The notes: generated by a model not told the origin, from the sequence alone. Shown: positions 9,040-23,612, numbered from the stretch's first letter. The stretch: DNA of 64,000 nt from Peterkaempfera bronchialis (GCF_003258605.2 NZ_CP031264.1:6688232-6752231), one strand, 5' to 3'. Numbers and translations are program-made.

Positions 9040-10011
9040 ATGGAGTACACGCATCTCGGACGCACCGGTCTGTCCGTCTCCCGCCTCTGCCTGGGCACCA
9101 TGAACTTCGGCCCGCTCACCGAGGAGCCGGACGCCCACCGCATCATGGACACCGCCCACGAGCACGGCATCAACTTCTTCGACACCGCCAACGTCTACGG
9201 CTGGGGCGAGAACAAGGGCCGTACCGAGGAGATCATCGGCAACTGGTTCGCCCAGGGCGGCGGCCGACGCGAGCGCACCGTCATCGCCACCAAGCTCTAC
9301 GGCGACATGGGGGAGTGGCCCAACGAGGGCAGGCTCTCCGCGCTCAACATCCGCCGCGCCTGCGACGCCAGCCTGAAGCGCCTGCAGACCGACCACATCG
9401 ACCTCTACCAGATGCACCACATCGACCGCTCCGCCCCCTGGGAGGAGGTGTGGCAGGCCATGGAGGTGCTCACCGCCCAGGGCAAGATCCTGTACGTCGG
9501 CAGCAGCAACTTCGCCGGCTGGCAGATCGCCCGCGCCCAGGAGACCGCCGCCGCCCGCCACTACCTCGGCCTGGTCAGCGAGCAGTCCCTGTACAACCTG
9601 ATGGAGCGCTCCGTCGAGCTGGAGGTGCTCCCCGCCGCCGCCCACTACGGACTGGGCGTCATCCCCTGGTCGCCGCTGCACGGCGGGCTGCTCGGCGGTG
9701 TGCTGCGCAAGGAGCGGGAGGGCCGCCGCCGTACCGAGGACCGCGCCAAGGAGACCCTGGAGCAGCACCGCGACCGGATCGAGGCGTACGAGGACCTCTG
9801 CGCCGAACTGGGCCAGGAACCCGGCGATGTCGCCCTGGCCTGGCTGCTCACCCGCCCCGCCGTCACCGCGCCGATCGTCGGTCCGCGCACCCTGGACCAG
9901 CTGCACGCGGCGCTGCGCGCCCTCCAGGTGGACCTGGATCAGAAGACCCTGGACCGCCTGGACGAGATCTTCCCCGGCCACCGCACCGCCCCGGAGGACT
10001 ACGCCTGGTGA
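9040..10011 (+). CDS. Aldo/keto reductase
   Basis: A 323-residue NADPH-dependent oxidoreductase of the AKR superfamily with a TIM barrel fold. It begins MEYTHLGRTGLSVSRLCLGT and shows the catalytic tetrad regions: FFDTANVYGWGE (Asp and Tyr, about 46-56), ATKLYGDM (Lys) and YQMHHIDR (His). The NADPH-binding end TAPIVGPRTLDQLHAAL is present. The ATG at 9040 has GGTGG a few bases upstream. It is 119 bp after the transporter operon and appears to be an independent gene; its substrate cannot be predicted. Confidence 0.92.
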   Translation: MEYTHLGRTGLSVSRLCLGTMNFGPLTEEPDAHRIMDTAHEHGINFFDTANVYGWGENKGRTEEIIGNWFAQGGGRRERTVIATKLYGDMGEWPNEGRLSALNIRRACDASLKRLQTDHIDLYQMHHIDRSAPWEEVWQAMEVLTAQGKILYVGSSNFAGWQIARAQETAAARHYLGLVSEQSLYNLMERSVELEVLPAAAHYGLGVIPWSPLHGGLLGGVLRKEREGRRRTEDRAKETLEQHRDRIEAYEDLCAELGQEPGDVALAWLLTRPAVTAPIVGPRTLDQLHAALRALQVDLDQKTLDRLDEIFPGHRTAPEDYAW

Positions 10012-10088
10012 CACCGCGCCGCCCCGGGCCCGGCGAGTCCGCCGGGCCCGGGCGCCGCTCGGGCCCGCCCGGGTCCACGACATACTGA

Positions 10089-12413
<2,325 letters not shown>

Positions 12414-12431
12414 CCGGGCCGCGCCCCGCGC

Positions 12432-12470
12432 GGGCGGTGCAGGTGGGCGGTGCAGGCGGGCGGTGCGGCC
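12432..12470. repeat. 3 x 13-bp tandem repeat
   Basis: Three consecutive 13-bp units of the type GGGCGGTGCAGGY, the last one slightly altered. The array lies between the end of guaB1 and the stop codon of the convergent DUF5995 gene, starting 5 bp beyond that stop. Confidence 0.8.
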
Positions 12471-12474
12471 GGGG

Positions 12475-13170
12475 TCAGTGGCTGGGCCGCCCGCCCACCG
12501 GGGTGAGCAGATACCGGCCGACCATGCCCACCGAGTCGTCCAGCGCCGCCGCCAGCGCCCGGTACGCCGGTCGGAGCCGCCGCAGGCCCCACAGCGCCAG
12601 CACACTCGCCCAGGCGGCGTCCCGGGCCCGCTCGATGCTCCACGACCCGGCCAGGTGCACCAGCGGATCGGCCGCGTCCAGCGGGTCGGGGCCGGGCAGC
12701 AACTGCTCGCGTACCCGGGCCTCCAGGGCGGCCAGCACCTCGTTGATCCGGTGGTAGTCGGCGGCCAGCGCCTCGGGTGGGCAGGAGCGGCGGCGGCAGG
12801 TCTCCACCACGGCCAGCGGCAGGTCCAGCTCGATATGGGCGTTCATTCCGGCCAGGGCGAACTGGACCGGGTGGATGTGCGGGTGGGCGCGCAGCGAGAA
12901 GAGCGGGCGCCAGCAGGGGGTCGGGCGCTGTCCGGCCAGGTCGGCGTCGACGGCGGTGAGGTAGCGGCCGGCGAAGACCACGTCCAGCTCGGCCACCGCC
13001 GCCGGGTCGCCGAAGCAGGGTCCGGCCAGCCGGTCCCGGATCTCCTCGGTGACGGTCAGATACATGCGGTTGAAGACCGCCACGCCGTCGCCGGGCGGGA
13101 GCCGACCGTCCAGCTCCCGCAGCCGCGCCACCACGCCGTCCAGCGGCGGCACCTCGACCTGTACGACCAT
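12475..13170 (-). CDS. DUF5995 family protein
   Basis: A 231-residue cytoplasmic protein without signal peptide or membrane segments. It begins MVVQVEVPPLDGVVARLREL and has the conserved core FNRMYLTVTEEI, FAGRYLTAVD and the His-rich stretch HPHIHPVQFALAGMNAHIELD, seen in actinobacterial proteins grouped as DUF5995. The His and Asn residues resemble a metal or haem site but the function is unknown. ATG 13170 is chosen since the sequence upstream is low complexity. It is convergent with guaB1. Confidence 0.8.
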   Translation of the reverse strand: MVVQVEVPPLDGVVARLRELDGRLPPGDGVAVFNRMYLTVTEEIRDRLAGPCFGDPAAVAELDVVFAGRYLTAVDADLAGQRPTPCWRPLFSLRAHPHIHPVQFALAGMNAHIELDLPLAVVETCRRRSCPPEALAADYHRINEVLAALEARVREQLLPGPDPLDAADPLVHLAGSWSIERARDAAWASVLALWGLRRLRPAYRALAAALDDSVGMVGRYLLTPVGGRPSH

Positions 13171-13275
13171 CGCAGCCTCCCGGGCCCGGCCGCCGGACCC
13201 GCTCCGGCGGCCGGACCCACCGTCCCAGCCCGCCCCGCCCCCACGCACCCACCCACGCGGCCCACCCCCACCCAT

Positions 13276-13590
13276 CACCCGAACACCCCGCCCCCGGCCG
13301 CTTGCCGTCCCCCGCCCTGGGCCGCGGGTGACTGCCCCGTCATCCGGGCACCCCGCATCGCCGCCCCCGGTCGCTGGTGGCCGCCGTCATCCGAACACCC
13401 CGCGCCCCCGCCCCCGTCTGCTCGCCGTGACCTGCCCTCGGCCGCCCGACGGCCGCCGCCCGCATCCTCGCCCCCCGCTCGCTTGCCGTGTACTGCCCTG
13501 GGCCGCCGGTGACCGCCGTCTTTCGGGCACCCTGCACCCCGGTCCCCCCGGCCCCCCGGCCGCTCGCTGTCACCCCGAAGGCGGCACAAT
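13276..13590. repeat. Degenerate intergenic direct repeats between DUF5995 and clpC-like genes
   Basis: The 557-bp gap 13171-13727 holds no convincing gene. Within it, related blocks recur at about 13276, 13340, 13387 and 13518, each beginning GTCATCCGAACACCCCGC or a variant. Associated GCTTGCCGT and CCTGGGCCGCCGGTGAC-type blocks recur between them. Spacing is irregular (45-130 bp). The final ~110 bp (13590 onward, with ATACAGGCATATCGGGTAG) are less GC-rich and probably hold the promoter of the downstream gene. Confidence 0.6.
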
Positions 13591-13727
13591 ACAGGCATAT
13601 CGGGTAGTTTCGGGCCAAGGGTCCACCGCAGGTGTAATCGAGCCCGTGTCGGGCACCCGCGCCCTGGAACGAAGACGCCTACCAGCACAGCGTGTCCCGG
13701 TTCGCCGGGATGCCGGATCGGACGGCT

Positions 13728-16280
<2,553 letters not shown>

Positions 16281-16319
16281 TGCCGCTTGGACCCGCCTGG
16301 GCCCGCCTGGGCCCGCCGG

Positions 16320-16823
16320 TCAGCAGGGAAGGCCGCCCAGACGCCCTTCCAGCAGTACCAGGAACTCGCCCAGCAGCTCGGCGAGTTCCTGCCGACGCTC
16401 CTCCGGCAGGCCCTCAAGCAGCGCGTTCTCATAGCCGATCTGGGCAGGCAGCAGACGGTCCACCAGCTCCAGCCCCCGGCGGGTCAGCGAGAGATGGGCG
16501 ACCCGGCGGTCGCGGGCGTCGGTGCGCCGCGCCACCAGGCCGAGTTCCTCCAACTGCTTGACCCGCTTGGTGACGGCGGCACCCGAGGCGAAGGTCTCGC
16601 GGGCCAGCCGACCCGGCGTCAGCTCGCCGCCCACGCGCCGCAGCGCGATCAGGATCTCGTACTCGGCGCGGCTGAGACCGGCGCGGCCCAGCGGGGCGTC
16701 GGCGACCTGCTGGAGCAGCGCCGCACAGCGGTTGAGCCGTCCGATCACCGCGACGGGTGCCAGATCGAGGCCGGGGAAGAGGGACTCCCACTGGCGCAGC
16801 ACCACCGCGACGGCGTCCTCCAC
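16320..16823 (-). CDS. MarR-family transcriptional regulator
   Basis: A 167-residue winged-helix regulator. It has helix-rich dimerisation ends and the DNA-binding core LSRAEYEILIALRRVG, FASGAAVTKRVKQLEELGL and the wing RTDARDRRVAHLSLT (about residues 45-110). The GTG at 16823 has GAGAGGGG upstream. It is transcribed away from the riboflavin operon, with the riboswitch leader and promoter between, so it could regulate itself or that operon, but no clear palindrome was found. Its ligand is unknown. Confidence 0.9.
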   Translation of the reverse strand: MEDAVAVVLRQWESLFPGLDLAPVAVIGRLNRCAALLQQVADAPLGRAGLSRAEYEILIALRRVGGELTPGRLARETFASGAAVTKRVKQLEELGLVARRTDARDRRVAHLSLTRRGLELVDRLLPAQIGYENALLEGLPEERRQELAELLGEFLVLLEGRLGGLPC

Positions 16824-17001
16824 GTGCGCTGTCCCCTCTCCGCGAACCGCCGAGGCACGCTCGGCGATGATGCTACTGGGGCGGGCCGGACCTCGGCGCG
16901 GCGGAGGCGCGGTGCGCGCCCGCGTGAGGCAGCCCACAGCGGCAGACCCTCCCCGGATGCCCTCGGATCGTGGCAGAATCCCTCCTGTACCAGTGACGTT
17001 T

Positions 17002-17128
17002 GCGCACTCCGGGGTCGGTGTAATTCCGAACCGGCGGTTACAGTCCGCGACCCGTCCGCAGCCAGCGGCCGGTTGACCAGGTGAAATTCCTGGACCGACG
17101 GTGAAAGTCCGGATGGGAGGCAGTGCGC
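17002..17128 (+). ncRNA. FMN riboswitch (RFN element)
   Basis: All conserved RFN blocks are present in order: GGTGTAATTCC, ACCGGCGGTTACAGTCCGCGA, GGTTGACCAGGTGAAATTCC, and GACGGTGAAAGTCC followed by GGATGGGAGGCAG. The closing P1 helix pairs GCGCACT (17002-17008) with AGTGCGC (17122-17128). It lies 140 bp before ribD and controls the rib operon; FMN binding should repress. The expression platform (17130-17260) contains a CGGACGTCCG palindrome and reaches the ribD ribosome site, so either termination or translation control is possible. Confidence 0.97.
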
Positions 17129-17267
17129 GGCGGACGTCCGGCCGGTACCCGCGCCGTCGGTGCGTCCCCGCCAGGGGATGCCCCTCCCGGTCGCGCCCGG
17201 CATGGCAGCACGTCCGCGTCCTCTCCCCACGCCCCGGAGCCCGCGCCCTAGCGCGAGGAGGACTCCG

Positions 17268-18500
17268 GTGGCCCCCCGGACGGAAAGCCGCATCGCCGAT
17301 GCGATGCGTCGCGCCGTCGCGCTTGCCGCGCTCGGCCTCGGCCGTACCAGCCCCAACCCCGTCGTCGGCTGTGTCGTCCTCGGGGCGGATGGCGAGGTCG
17401 CGGGGGAGGGGTACCACCAGCAGGCCGGTGGGCCGCATGCCGAGGTGCATGCCCTGCGTGCGGCCGGCGACCGGGCCCGTGGCGGCACCGCCGTCGTCAC
17501 CCTGGAACCCTGCAACCACACCGGCCGCACCGGCCCCTGCGCCCAGGCGCTGATCGACGCCGGTGTCGCCAGGGTGGTCTACGCCGTGGCCGACCCCACC
17601 GACCAGGCCGGTGGCGGCGGTGCCGCGCTCCGCGCGGCCGGAATCGACGTCCGGGGCGGACTGCTGGCCGAGGAGGCCGCACGCGGCAATGAGGTCTGGC
17701 TCACCGCCACCCGGCTGGGCCGCCCCTTTGTGCTCTGGAAGTACGCCGCCACGCTCGACGGCCGCACCGCCGCCGCCGATGGCACCAGCCGCTGGATCAC
17801 CGGCCCCGAGGCCCGCGCCGAGGTCCACCGGCTGCGGGCCGAGGCCGACGCCGTGCTGGTCGGTTCCGGCACCCTGCGCGCCGACGACCCGCACCTCGCC
17901 GTACGCCACGGCGCGGGCGGCACCGTACGGCAGCCGCTGCGGGTGGTCGCCGACAGCACCGCCGCCACCCCCGCTGCCGCCCGGGTACTGGACGGCGCCG
18001 CGCCGACGCTGATCGCGGTGGCGCCCGGTGCGGACACCGCCCACCTGACCGCCGCCGTCCGGGCCGGACGCGCGGCGATAGCCGTGGTGCCGCGCGCCTC
18101 CGGCGGGGGGCGCGGCCTGGACCCGCATGCGCTGCTCGCGGAACTGCACGCCCGGGGTGTGCGCTCGGTGCTGCTGGAGGGCGGGCCCACCCTGGCCGGG
18201 GCCTTCTGGGCCGCCGGACTGGTCGACAAGGTCATCGGCTACCTGGCGCCGGCGCTGCTGGGTGCGGGCCCAACCGCTCTGCGGGATGCGGGAATCGGCA
18301 CGATCGGCGAGGCGTTCCGACTCGACGTCCACGACATCGCCCGCATCGGACCCGACGTGCGCCTCACCGCCTACCCCCAGCCCGAGCCGCACCCACTCAA
18401 CGGGTCTGCCACGGCCACGCCCCCCGTGCCCGCCCAGCCCACTCAGCCCGCCCAGCCCGAGCCCCGCCCACTCACCGCGCCTGTCACCGAGGAGAGCTGA
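17268..18500 (+). CDS. ribD: Bifunctional riboflavin-specific deaminase/reductase
   Basis: A 410-residue enzyme for two successive riboflavin steps. The N-terminal deaminase carries the zinc motif HAEVHAL and PCNHTGRTGPC. The C-terminal reductase begins WKYAATLDGRTAA and has VLVGSGTLRADDPHL and VLLEGGPTLAGAFW. GTG 17268 is preceded by a strong GAGGAGG. The last ~40 residues are a Pro-rich tail that relatives usually lack. It is first in the riboswitch-controlled operon, 3 bp before ribE. Confidence 0.95.
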   Translation: MAPRTESRIADAMRRAVALAALGLGRTSPNPVVGCVVLGADGEVAGEGYHQQAGGPHAEVHALRAAGDRARGGTAVVTLEPCNHTGRTGPCAQALIDAGVARVVYAVADPTDQAGGGGAALRAAGIDVRGGLLAEEAARGNEVWLTATRLGRPFVLWKYAATLDGRTAAADGTSRWITGPEARAEVHRLRAEADAVLVGSGTLRADDPHLAVRHGAGGTVRQPLRVVADSTAATPAAARVLDGAAPTLIAVAPGADTAHLTAAVRAGRAAIAVVPRASGGGRGLDPHALLAELHARGVRSVLLEGGPTLAGAFWAAGLVDKVIGYLAPALLGAGPTALRDAGIGTIGEAFRLDVHDIARIGPDVRLTAYPQPEPHPLNGSATATPPVPAQPTQPAQPEPRPLTAPVTEES

Positions 18501-18503
18501 CAC

Positions 18504-19166
18504 GTGTTCACCGGAATCGTCGAAGAGCTTGGCGAGGTCGTCTCCGTCGAGGACCTCGGGGACTCGTCCCGCCTGCGCCTGCGCGGCCCCCTCGTCACCG
18601 AGGGCGTACGCCACGGCGACTCGATCGCCGTCAACGGCGTCTGCCTCACCGTCGTGGACACCGCCGACCAACTGGCCGCCGGCAGCGGCGAGTTCTCCGC
18701 CGATGTGATGGCCGAGACGCTGAACCGGTCCAGTCTGGGCGCGCTGGTCCCCGGCTCGCGGGTCAACCTGGAGCGGGCCATGGCGCTCGGCGACCGCCTC
18801 GGCGGCCATCTGGTGCAGGGCCATGTCGACGCCACCGCGACGCTGCTCTCCCGGAGTCCGGGTGAGCCCGGCGCCGACGGGCGGCCGCAGTGGGACGTGC
18901 TGCGCTTCTCGCTCCCCGCCGACATCGCCCGCTACCTGGTCGACAAGGGCTCCATCACCGTCGACGGCGTGAGCCTCACCGTGGTCGAGGCGGGCCCGGA
19001 CTTCTTCACGGTCAGCCTCATCCCGGCCACCCTCGCCCTCACCACGCTCGGCCGCAAGCAGCCCGGCGAGCCGGTGAACCTGGAGGTGGATGTGCTCGCC
19101 AAGTACGTCGAGCGGCTGCTCGGGGCCCGCCCCGGTGCCGCCACCGTCCCCGGGGAACCGCGATGA
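18504..19166 (+). CDS. ribE: Riboflavin synthase, alpha subunit
   Basis: A 220-residue enzyme that dismutates two 6,7-dimethyl-8-ribityllumazines to riboflavin. It begins with the diagnostic [12 protein letters not shown] and contains the two lumazine-binding repeats, each with a [11 protein letters not shown] or [11 protein letters not shown] strand (residues about 1-95 and 100-200) and the GHLVQGHVD linker. GTG 18504 follows ribD by 3 bp. The stop overlaps the next start (ATGA). The same gene is named ribC in some species. Confidence 0.96.
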   Translation: MFTGIVEELGEVVSVEDLGDSSRLRLRGPLVTEGVRHGDSIAVNGVCLTVVDTADQLAAGSGEFSADVMAETLNRSSLGALVPGSRVNLERAMALGDRLGGHLVQGHVDATATLLSRSPGEPGADGRPQWDVLRFSLPADIARYLVDKGSITVDGVSLTVVEAGPDFFTVSLIPATLALTTLGRKQPGEPVNLEVDVLAKYVERLLGARPGAATVPGEPR

Positions 19167-19810
19167 CCTGGCTGAACGGCGCCGCCTTCACCGCCTTCGG
19201 GCAGACCGTCATCTGGTCCGACATGATCGGCAACCTGCTGGGCCTGGCCGCCCTCGCCCTGGGCTGGCGGCGGGCCATGGCCGTCTGGCCGGTGCAGCTG
19301 CTCTCCGGCGTGGTGCTGGTCTCCGCCTACTGGTCGGCCCAGCTGAGCGGCGGCGTCGGCAAGCAACTGCTGGTGGTCGCCGTCGCCGTCTGGGGCTGGA
19401 CCCAGTGGCAGCGCGGCCGCCGCGACACCGGCGAACTCCAGGTCCGCTTCGCCACCTGGCGCGAGCGCGGCCTGCTGGTGGCGGGCACCGCGCTGGGGAC
19501 GCTGGCGGTCGGTGGGCTCTTCACCGCCGTGCCGTCGCTCTCCTGGAACCCCTGGCCGGACGCCTACATCTTCGTCGGCACGCTCACCGCCATGGTCGCC
19601 CAGGCGCGTGGCTGGGTGGAGTTCTGGTTCGCCTGGCTCGCCGTCGACCTGGTGGGTGTGCCGCTCGCCTTCAGCAGTGGACTGGCCTTCTCCGGGCTGG
19701 TCTACGGCATCTACTTCGTCCTCGTCATCCTCGGCCTGCGCGCCTGGTGGCTGCGCACCCGCATCCCTCGGCCGCTGCCGCAGACCGCACTGGAAGGAGC
19801 GGCCGCATGA
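19163..19810 (+). CDS. ribM: PnuC-family riboflavin transporter (RibM-like)
   Basis: A 215-residue membrane protein with about seven hydrophobic segments, for example [15 protein letters not shown] and [18 protein letters not shown]. The conserved motifs WGWTQWQRG and [18 protein letters not shown] belong to the PnuC/NiaP-like facilitator family. PnuC members inside riboflavin operons of Streptomyces and Corynebacterium (RibM) have been shown to import riboflavin. ATGA overlaps on both sides, so it is translationally coupled to ribE and ribBA. Operon position makes riboflavin a better substrate guess than nicotinamide riboside. Confidence 0.9.
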   Translation: MTWLNGAAFTAFGQTVIWSDMIGNLLGLAALALGWRRAMAVWPVQLLSGVVLVSAYWSAQLSGGVGKQLLVVAVAVWGWTQWQRGRRDTGELQVRFATWRERGLLVAGTALGTLAVGGLFTAVPSLSWNPWPDAYIFVGTLTAMVAQARGWVEFWFAWLAVDLVGVPLAFSSGLAFSGLVYGIYFVLVILGLRAWWLRTRIPRPLPQTALEGAAA

Positions 19811-21189
19811 CCGCCCTGCATGAGCTCGCCGACCTCGCCGACCTCGCGACCCCCGCCCGGCCCGGCGACTCCGTCGGGTCTGCCGGGTCCGAGGACCTCA
19901 CCCTGGACCCGGTCGAGCGTGCCATCGCCGACATCGCGGCCGGCCGCGCCGTGGTCGTGGTGGACGACGAGGACCGGGAGAACGAAGGCGACCTGGTCTT
20001 CGCCGCCTCCGCCGCCACGCCCGAGCTGATGGCCTTCACCGTCCGGTACACCTCCGGCGTCATCTGCGCGCCCATGACCGGCGCCGAGTTGGACCGCCTC
20101 CGGCTGCCGCCGATGACCCGGGTCAACGAGGACCGCAAGGGCACCGCGTACGCCGTCTCGGTGGACGCCCGGGACGGGGTCTCCACCGGTATCTCCGCAG
20201 CCGACCGCGCCCGCACCGTCAGACTGCTGGCCGACGCCTCGACCACGGCCGGCGACCTGACCCGGCCCGGCCATGTCTTCCCGCTGCGGGCGGTGGAGGG
20301 CGGCGTACTGGTCCGCCCCGGCCACACCGAGGCCGCCGTCGACCTGGCCCGGCTCGCCGGGCTGCCGCCCGCCGGGGCCATCGCCGAGGTCGTCAACGAC
20401 GACGGGAGCATGGCGCGGCTGCCCGACCTGGTGCCGTTCGCCCGCCGCCACGGTCTGTCGATCATCTCCATCGAGGCCCTGGTCGCCTATCTGCGCCGCA
20501 CCGAGCGCCAGGTGGAGCGCGCCGCGGTGACCAGCCTGCCGACCCGGAACGGCGACTTCACCGCGATCGGCTACCGGGGCACGCTGGACGGCACCGAGCA
20601 CATCGCCCTGGTCGCCGGGGGCCTGGCCGCCGACGGCCGGCTCCCGGACGGCAAGGACGTCCTGGTCCGGGTGCACTCCGAATGCCTCACCGGTGACATC
20701 TTCGGTTCGCAGCGCTGCGACTGCGGCCCGCAGTTGCACGCCTCGCTGGAACAGGTCGCCGCCGCCGGGCGCGGGGTGGTCCTCTATCTGCGCGGCCATG
20801 AGGGCCGGGGCATCGGCCTGGTCCACAAGCTGCGCGCGTACCAGCTCCAGGAGTCCGGCCGGGACACCGTCGACGCCAACCTGGACCTGGGGCTGCCTGC
20901 GGACGCCCGTGAGTACGGCACCGCCGCCCAGATGCTGGACGACCTGGGCGTGGTCTCGCTGCGGCTGCTCACCAACAACCCGGCAAAGCTCTCCGCGCTG
21001 GCCGACCACGGCCTCACGGTGGTCGGCCGCGAGCCGCTGCCGGTCCAGGCGGGCGAGCACAATCTGCGCTACCTGCTCACCAAGCGGGACCGGATGGGCC
21101 ACGACCTGCCCTGGCTGGACGGAGCCGAGGCCGCCGCCTCGCTGGTGGCCCCCGTGGTCGAGCCCCGCACCGGCGGCGGCGCGGCCTGA
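19807..21189 (+). CDS. ribBA: Bifunctional DHBP synthase/GTP cyclohydrolase II
   Basis: A 460-residue fusion. The N-terminal 3,4-dihydroxy-2-butanone-4-phosphate synthase has [15 protein letters not shown], the sugar-phosphate loop [10 protein letters not shown] and [14 protein letters not shown]. The C-terminal GTP cyclohydrolase II has [20 protein letters not shown] (three zinc cysteines) and [11 protein letters not shown] with the catalytic Arg. The first ~35 residues are a variable acidic extension. It makes both entry intermediates of riboflavin from ribulose 5-phosphate and GTP. The start overlaps ribM by ATGA. Confidence 0.96.
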   Translation: MTALHELADLADLATPARPGDSVGSAGSEDLTLDPVERAIADIAAGRAVVVVDDEDRENEGDLVFAASAATPELMAFTVRYTSGVICAPMTGAELDRLRLPPMTRVNEDRKGTAYAVSVDARDGVSTGISAADRARTVRLLADASTTAGDLTRPGHVFPLRAVEGGVLVRPGHTEAAVDLARLAGLPPAGAIAEVVNDDGSMARLPDLVPFARRHGLSIISIEALVAYLRRTERQVERAAVTSLPTRNGDFTAIGYRGTLDGTEHIALVAGGLAADGRLPDGKDVLVRVHSECLTGDIFGSQRCDCGPQLHASLEQVAAAGRGVVLYLRGHEGRGIGLVHKLRAYQLQESGRDTVDANLDLGLPADAREYGTAAQMLDDLGVVSLRLLTNNPAKLSALADHGLTVVGREPLPVQAGEHNLRYLLTKRDRMGHDLPWLDGAEAAASLVAPVVEPRTGGGAA

Positions 21190-21274
21190 ACCCGCCCCGC
21201 CCCCACTGCACACCCCACTCCACCCAGTTCCCGACGGCACGGCCAGGAGGCCGTGCCCCATCGAAAGGAAGCCC

Positions 21275-21766
21275 GTGAGCGGCAAGGGAGCCCCCGAGCT
21301 GACGCTGACCGCCAAGAACTGCCGTGACCTGCGGGTCGCGGTGGTCTCGGCCCAGTGGCACGAGCAGGTCATGCAGGGTCTGCGCGACGGTGCCCTGCGC
21401 GCCCTGCGCGAGCTCGGCATCGACGAGCCGACCGTGCTGCGGGTGCCCGGCACCTTCGAGCTGCCGGTCGCGGCCAAGCAGCTCGCCGACCGCGGCTATG
21501 ACGCGGTCGTCGCCCTGGGCGTGGTGATCCGTGGCGGGACCCCGCACTTCGACTACGTCTGCCAGGCGGCCACCCTGGGCCTCACCCAGGTGTCGGTCAC
21601 CACCGGCGTCCCGGTCGGCTTCGGCGTACTCACCTGCGACACCGAGGAGCAGGCGCTGGACCGCGCCGGACTGCCCGGGTCCAGCGAGGACAAGGGCCAT
21701 GAGGCGGTCACCGCCGCCCTCGCCACCGCCGCCGCGCTGCGGGCCGTCTCGGAGCCCTGGCGCTGA
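21275..21766 (+). CDS. ribH: 6,7-Dimethyl-8-ribityllumazine synthase
   Basis: A 163-residue lumazine synthase that condenses the products of RibD and RibBA. Substrate loops are visible: [33 protein letters not shown] and [10 protein letters not shown], with the conserved His in GGTPHFD. GTG 21275 has AAAGGAA 8 bp upstream. It forms large icosahedral shells in most bacteria. An 85-bp gap after ribBA may separate it partly from the operon, but order and direction match a single rib transcript. Confidence 0.96.
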   Translation: MSGKGAPELTLTAKNCRDLRVAVVSAQWHEQVMQGLRDGALRALRELGIDEPTVLRVPGTFELPVAAKQLADRGYDAVVALGVVIRGGTPHFDYVCQAATLGLTQVSVTTGVPVGFGVLTCDTEEQALDRAGLPGSSEDKGHEAVTAALATAAALRAVSEPWR

Positions 21767-21845
21767 GCCCCGGCGCTGACACGAGGTGTCCACGCTGCGG
21801 TCCGTTCGCCTGCGTTTCGCCCGCAGGCCGTAAGGTGTGCTCATC

Positions 21846-22118
21846 ATGGCGCTGAAGACATTCGAGGAGCTCTTTGCCGAGCTCCAGCAGAAGGCCGCTA
21901 CCGGCGACCCCGGAGCCTCCCGTACCGCGCAGCTCGTCCAGCAGGGCGTCCATGCCATCGGCAAGAAGGTGGTCGAGGAGGCCGCCGAGGTCTGGATGGC
22001 CGCCGAGTACGAGTCGGACGAGCGGACGGCCGAGGAGATCTCCCAGCTGCTCTACCACCTCCAGGTGATGATGGTCGCCCGCGGCCTCACCCTTGAGGAT
22101 GTATACGCACACCTGTGA
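21846..22118 (+). CDS. hisE: Phosphoribosyl-ATP diphosphatase
   Basis: A 90-residue MazG-like enzyme performing the second histidine step. It has [17 protein letters not shown] and the Mg-binding helices [17 protein letters not shown] and [17 protein letters not shown] 21846 is chosen; GTG 21837 would add three residues. The actinobacterial arrangement of separate hisE-hisG apart from the main his operon, following rib genes, is retained here. Confidence 0.95.
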   Translation: MALKTFEELFAELQQKAATGDPGASRTAQLVQQGVHAIGKKVVEEAAEVWMAAEYESDERTAEEISQLLYHLQVMMVARGLTLEDVYAHL

Positions 22119-22201
22119 CCCGTCGCAGGGGGCGCACGGCGCCCCCTGCGCAACCACTCCCGCAACCACGCATCAGCGAACAAGCGAAGGACTCACCTCT
22201 C

Positions 22202-23047
22202 ATGCTGCGCATCGCCGTTCCCAACAAGGGTGCTCTCTCGGGTCCTGCGGCGGAGATGCTCCATGAGGCCGGCTACCGCCAGCGCAAGGACTCCAAGGAA
22301 CTGGTGCTGGTCGACTCCGACAACCAGGTCGAGTTCTTCTTCCTGCGCCCGCGCGACATCGCCATCTATGTCGGCTCCGGCCGACTGGACGTCGGCGTCA
22401 CCGGCCGCGACCTGCTGCTGGACTCCGGCGCCGAGGCGGAGGAGGTGCTGGCGCTCGGCTTCGCCGCCTCCACCTTCCGCTTCGCCGGCCCGGTCGGCAT
22501 CGCCAAGGACGTGGACGGCCTGCAGGGCCTGCGGATCGCCACCTCCTACCCGGGCCTGGTTCGGCGGCACCTCGCCGAGCACGGCGTGGAGGCATCGGTC
22601 ACCCGGCTCGACGGCGCCGTGGAGACCGCCATCCAGCTGGGCGTCGCCGATGTGATCGCCGATGTCGTCGAGACCGGCACCACGCTGCGCAACGCGGGGC
22701 TGGAGGTCTTCGGCGAGCCGATCCTGGAGTCCGACGCCGTGGTGGTCCGCCCCAGGGGCGCCGCCGACGACCCCCGGGTGGAGCAGTTCCTGCGCCGCCT
22801 CCAGGGCGTCCTGGTCGCCCGCCGCTACGTGATGATGGACTACGACATCCGCGCCGAGCGGGTGGTCGACGCCGTCGCCCTCACCCCCGGCCTGGAGTCC
22901 CCGACCGTCTCGCCGCTGCACAGCGAGGGCTGGGTGGCCGTCCGCTCGATGGTGCTCCGCAAGGAGGCCCAGCGGATCATGGACGACCTGTGGGCCATCG
23001 GCGCCCGTGCGATCCTGGTCACCAACATCCACGCCTGCCGCCTCTGA
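22202..23047 (+). CDS. hisG: ATP phosphoribosyltransferase, long form
   Basis: A 281-residue enzyme catalysing the first, feedback-regulated step of histidine synthesis. It begins MLRIAVPNKGALSGPAAEML and has VTGRDLLLDSGAE, the PRPP loop DVVETGTTLRNAGL, and the C-terminal ACT-like regulatory domain (from about residue 205, VMMDYDIRAERVV and NIHACRL) that binds histidine. No HisZ is needed for this long form. AAGGA lies about 11 bp upstream of the ATG. Confidence 0.96.
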   Translation: MLRIAVPNKGALSGPAAEMLHEAGYRQRKDSKELVLVDSDNQVEFFFLRPRDIAIYVGSGRLDVGVTGRDLLLDSGAEAEEVLALGFAASTFRFAGPVGIAKDVDGLQGLRIATSYPGLVRRHLAEHGVEASVTRLDGAVETAIQLGVADVIADVVETGTTLRNAGLEVFGEPILESDAVVVRPRGAADDPRVEQFLRRLQGVLVARRYVMMDYDIRAERVVDAVALTPGLESPTVSPLHSEGWVAVRSMVLRKEAQRIMDDLWAIGARAILVTNIHACRL

Positions 23048-23129
23048 CCGCCCGTCCCGGGGCGGGGGAGAGCGGTACGCAGCCGCCCACCCGCCCCGGC
23101 CCCAGCCCCTCCCCGTGGAGTCCACCGCC

Positions 23130-23612
23130 ATGCCCGTCACGCCGCCCCCCGCCGAGGACCGCACCATCGCCCCCGGTCTCCCGGAGCTGCCCGTGACCTG
23201 GCGTGCGACCCGCACCCGCGCCGTGCTGCTGCCGGTCGCGGCCCTGCTGGTGGTGATGTTCGCCGCCATGGCGACCGCGCTGCCGGAGAACTGGCACTTC
23301 TACGACCGGGCCGCCCTGGTCGTCATGGGGCTGCTCTTCGCGGCGGCCCTGGTGATGCTCTCCCGCCCCCGGGTCACCGCCGACGGCGACGGCGTGACCG
23401 TGGTCAACTTCGTCCGCACCCGCCGCCTGGCCTGGGCCGAGATCGTCCGGGTCAACCTCCGCCAGGGCGACCCCTGGGCGATCCTCGACCTGGCCGACGG
23501 CACCAGCCTCGCCACCGTCGGCATCCAGCCCGCCGCGGGCCGCGCCCAGGCCGTGGCTGCGGCCCGGACCCTGCGCGACCTGGCCGAGGCGCGCACCGCC
23601 GCCCACAGCTGA
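23130..23612 (+). CDS. PH domain-containing membrane protein
   Basis: A 160-residue protein with two transmembrane helices (about 30-52, AVLLPVAALLVVMFAAMATA, and 60-78, AALVVMGLLFAAALVM) followed by a bacterial PH-like domain: RVTADGDGVTVVNFVRTRRL, AWAEIVRVNLRQGDPWAILD and DGTSLATVGIQPA. These DUF2581/PH-like proteins follow hisG in many actinomycetes, and their function is unknown. GGAG lies 9 bp upstream of the ATG. Confidence 0.85.
   Translation: MPVTPPPAEDRTIAPGLPELPVTWRATRTRAVLLPVAALLVVMFAAMATALPENWHFYDRAALVVMGLLFAAALVMLSRPRVTADGDGVTVVNFVRTRRLAWAEIVRVNLRQGDPWAILDLADGTSLATVGIQPAAGRAQAVAAARTLRDLAEARTAAHS

Noticed and set aside
13340-13618. Minus-strand frame starting MARNYPICLYCAAFG
   Set aside because: The start looks protein-like but the rest is translated degenerate repeat; no ribosome site and no recognisable family.
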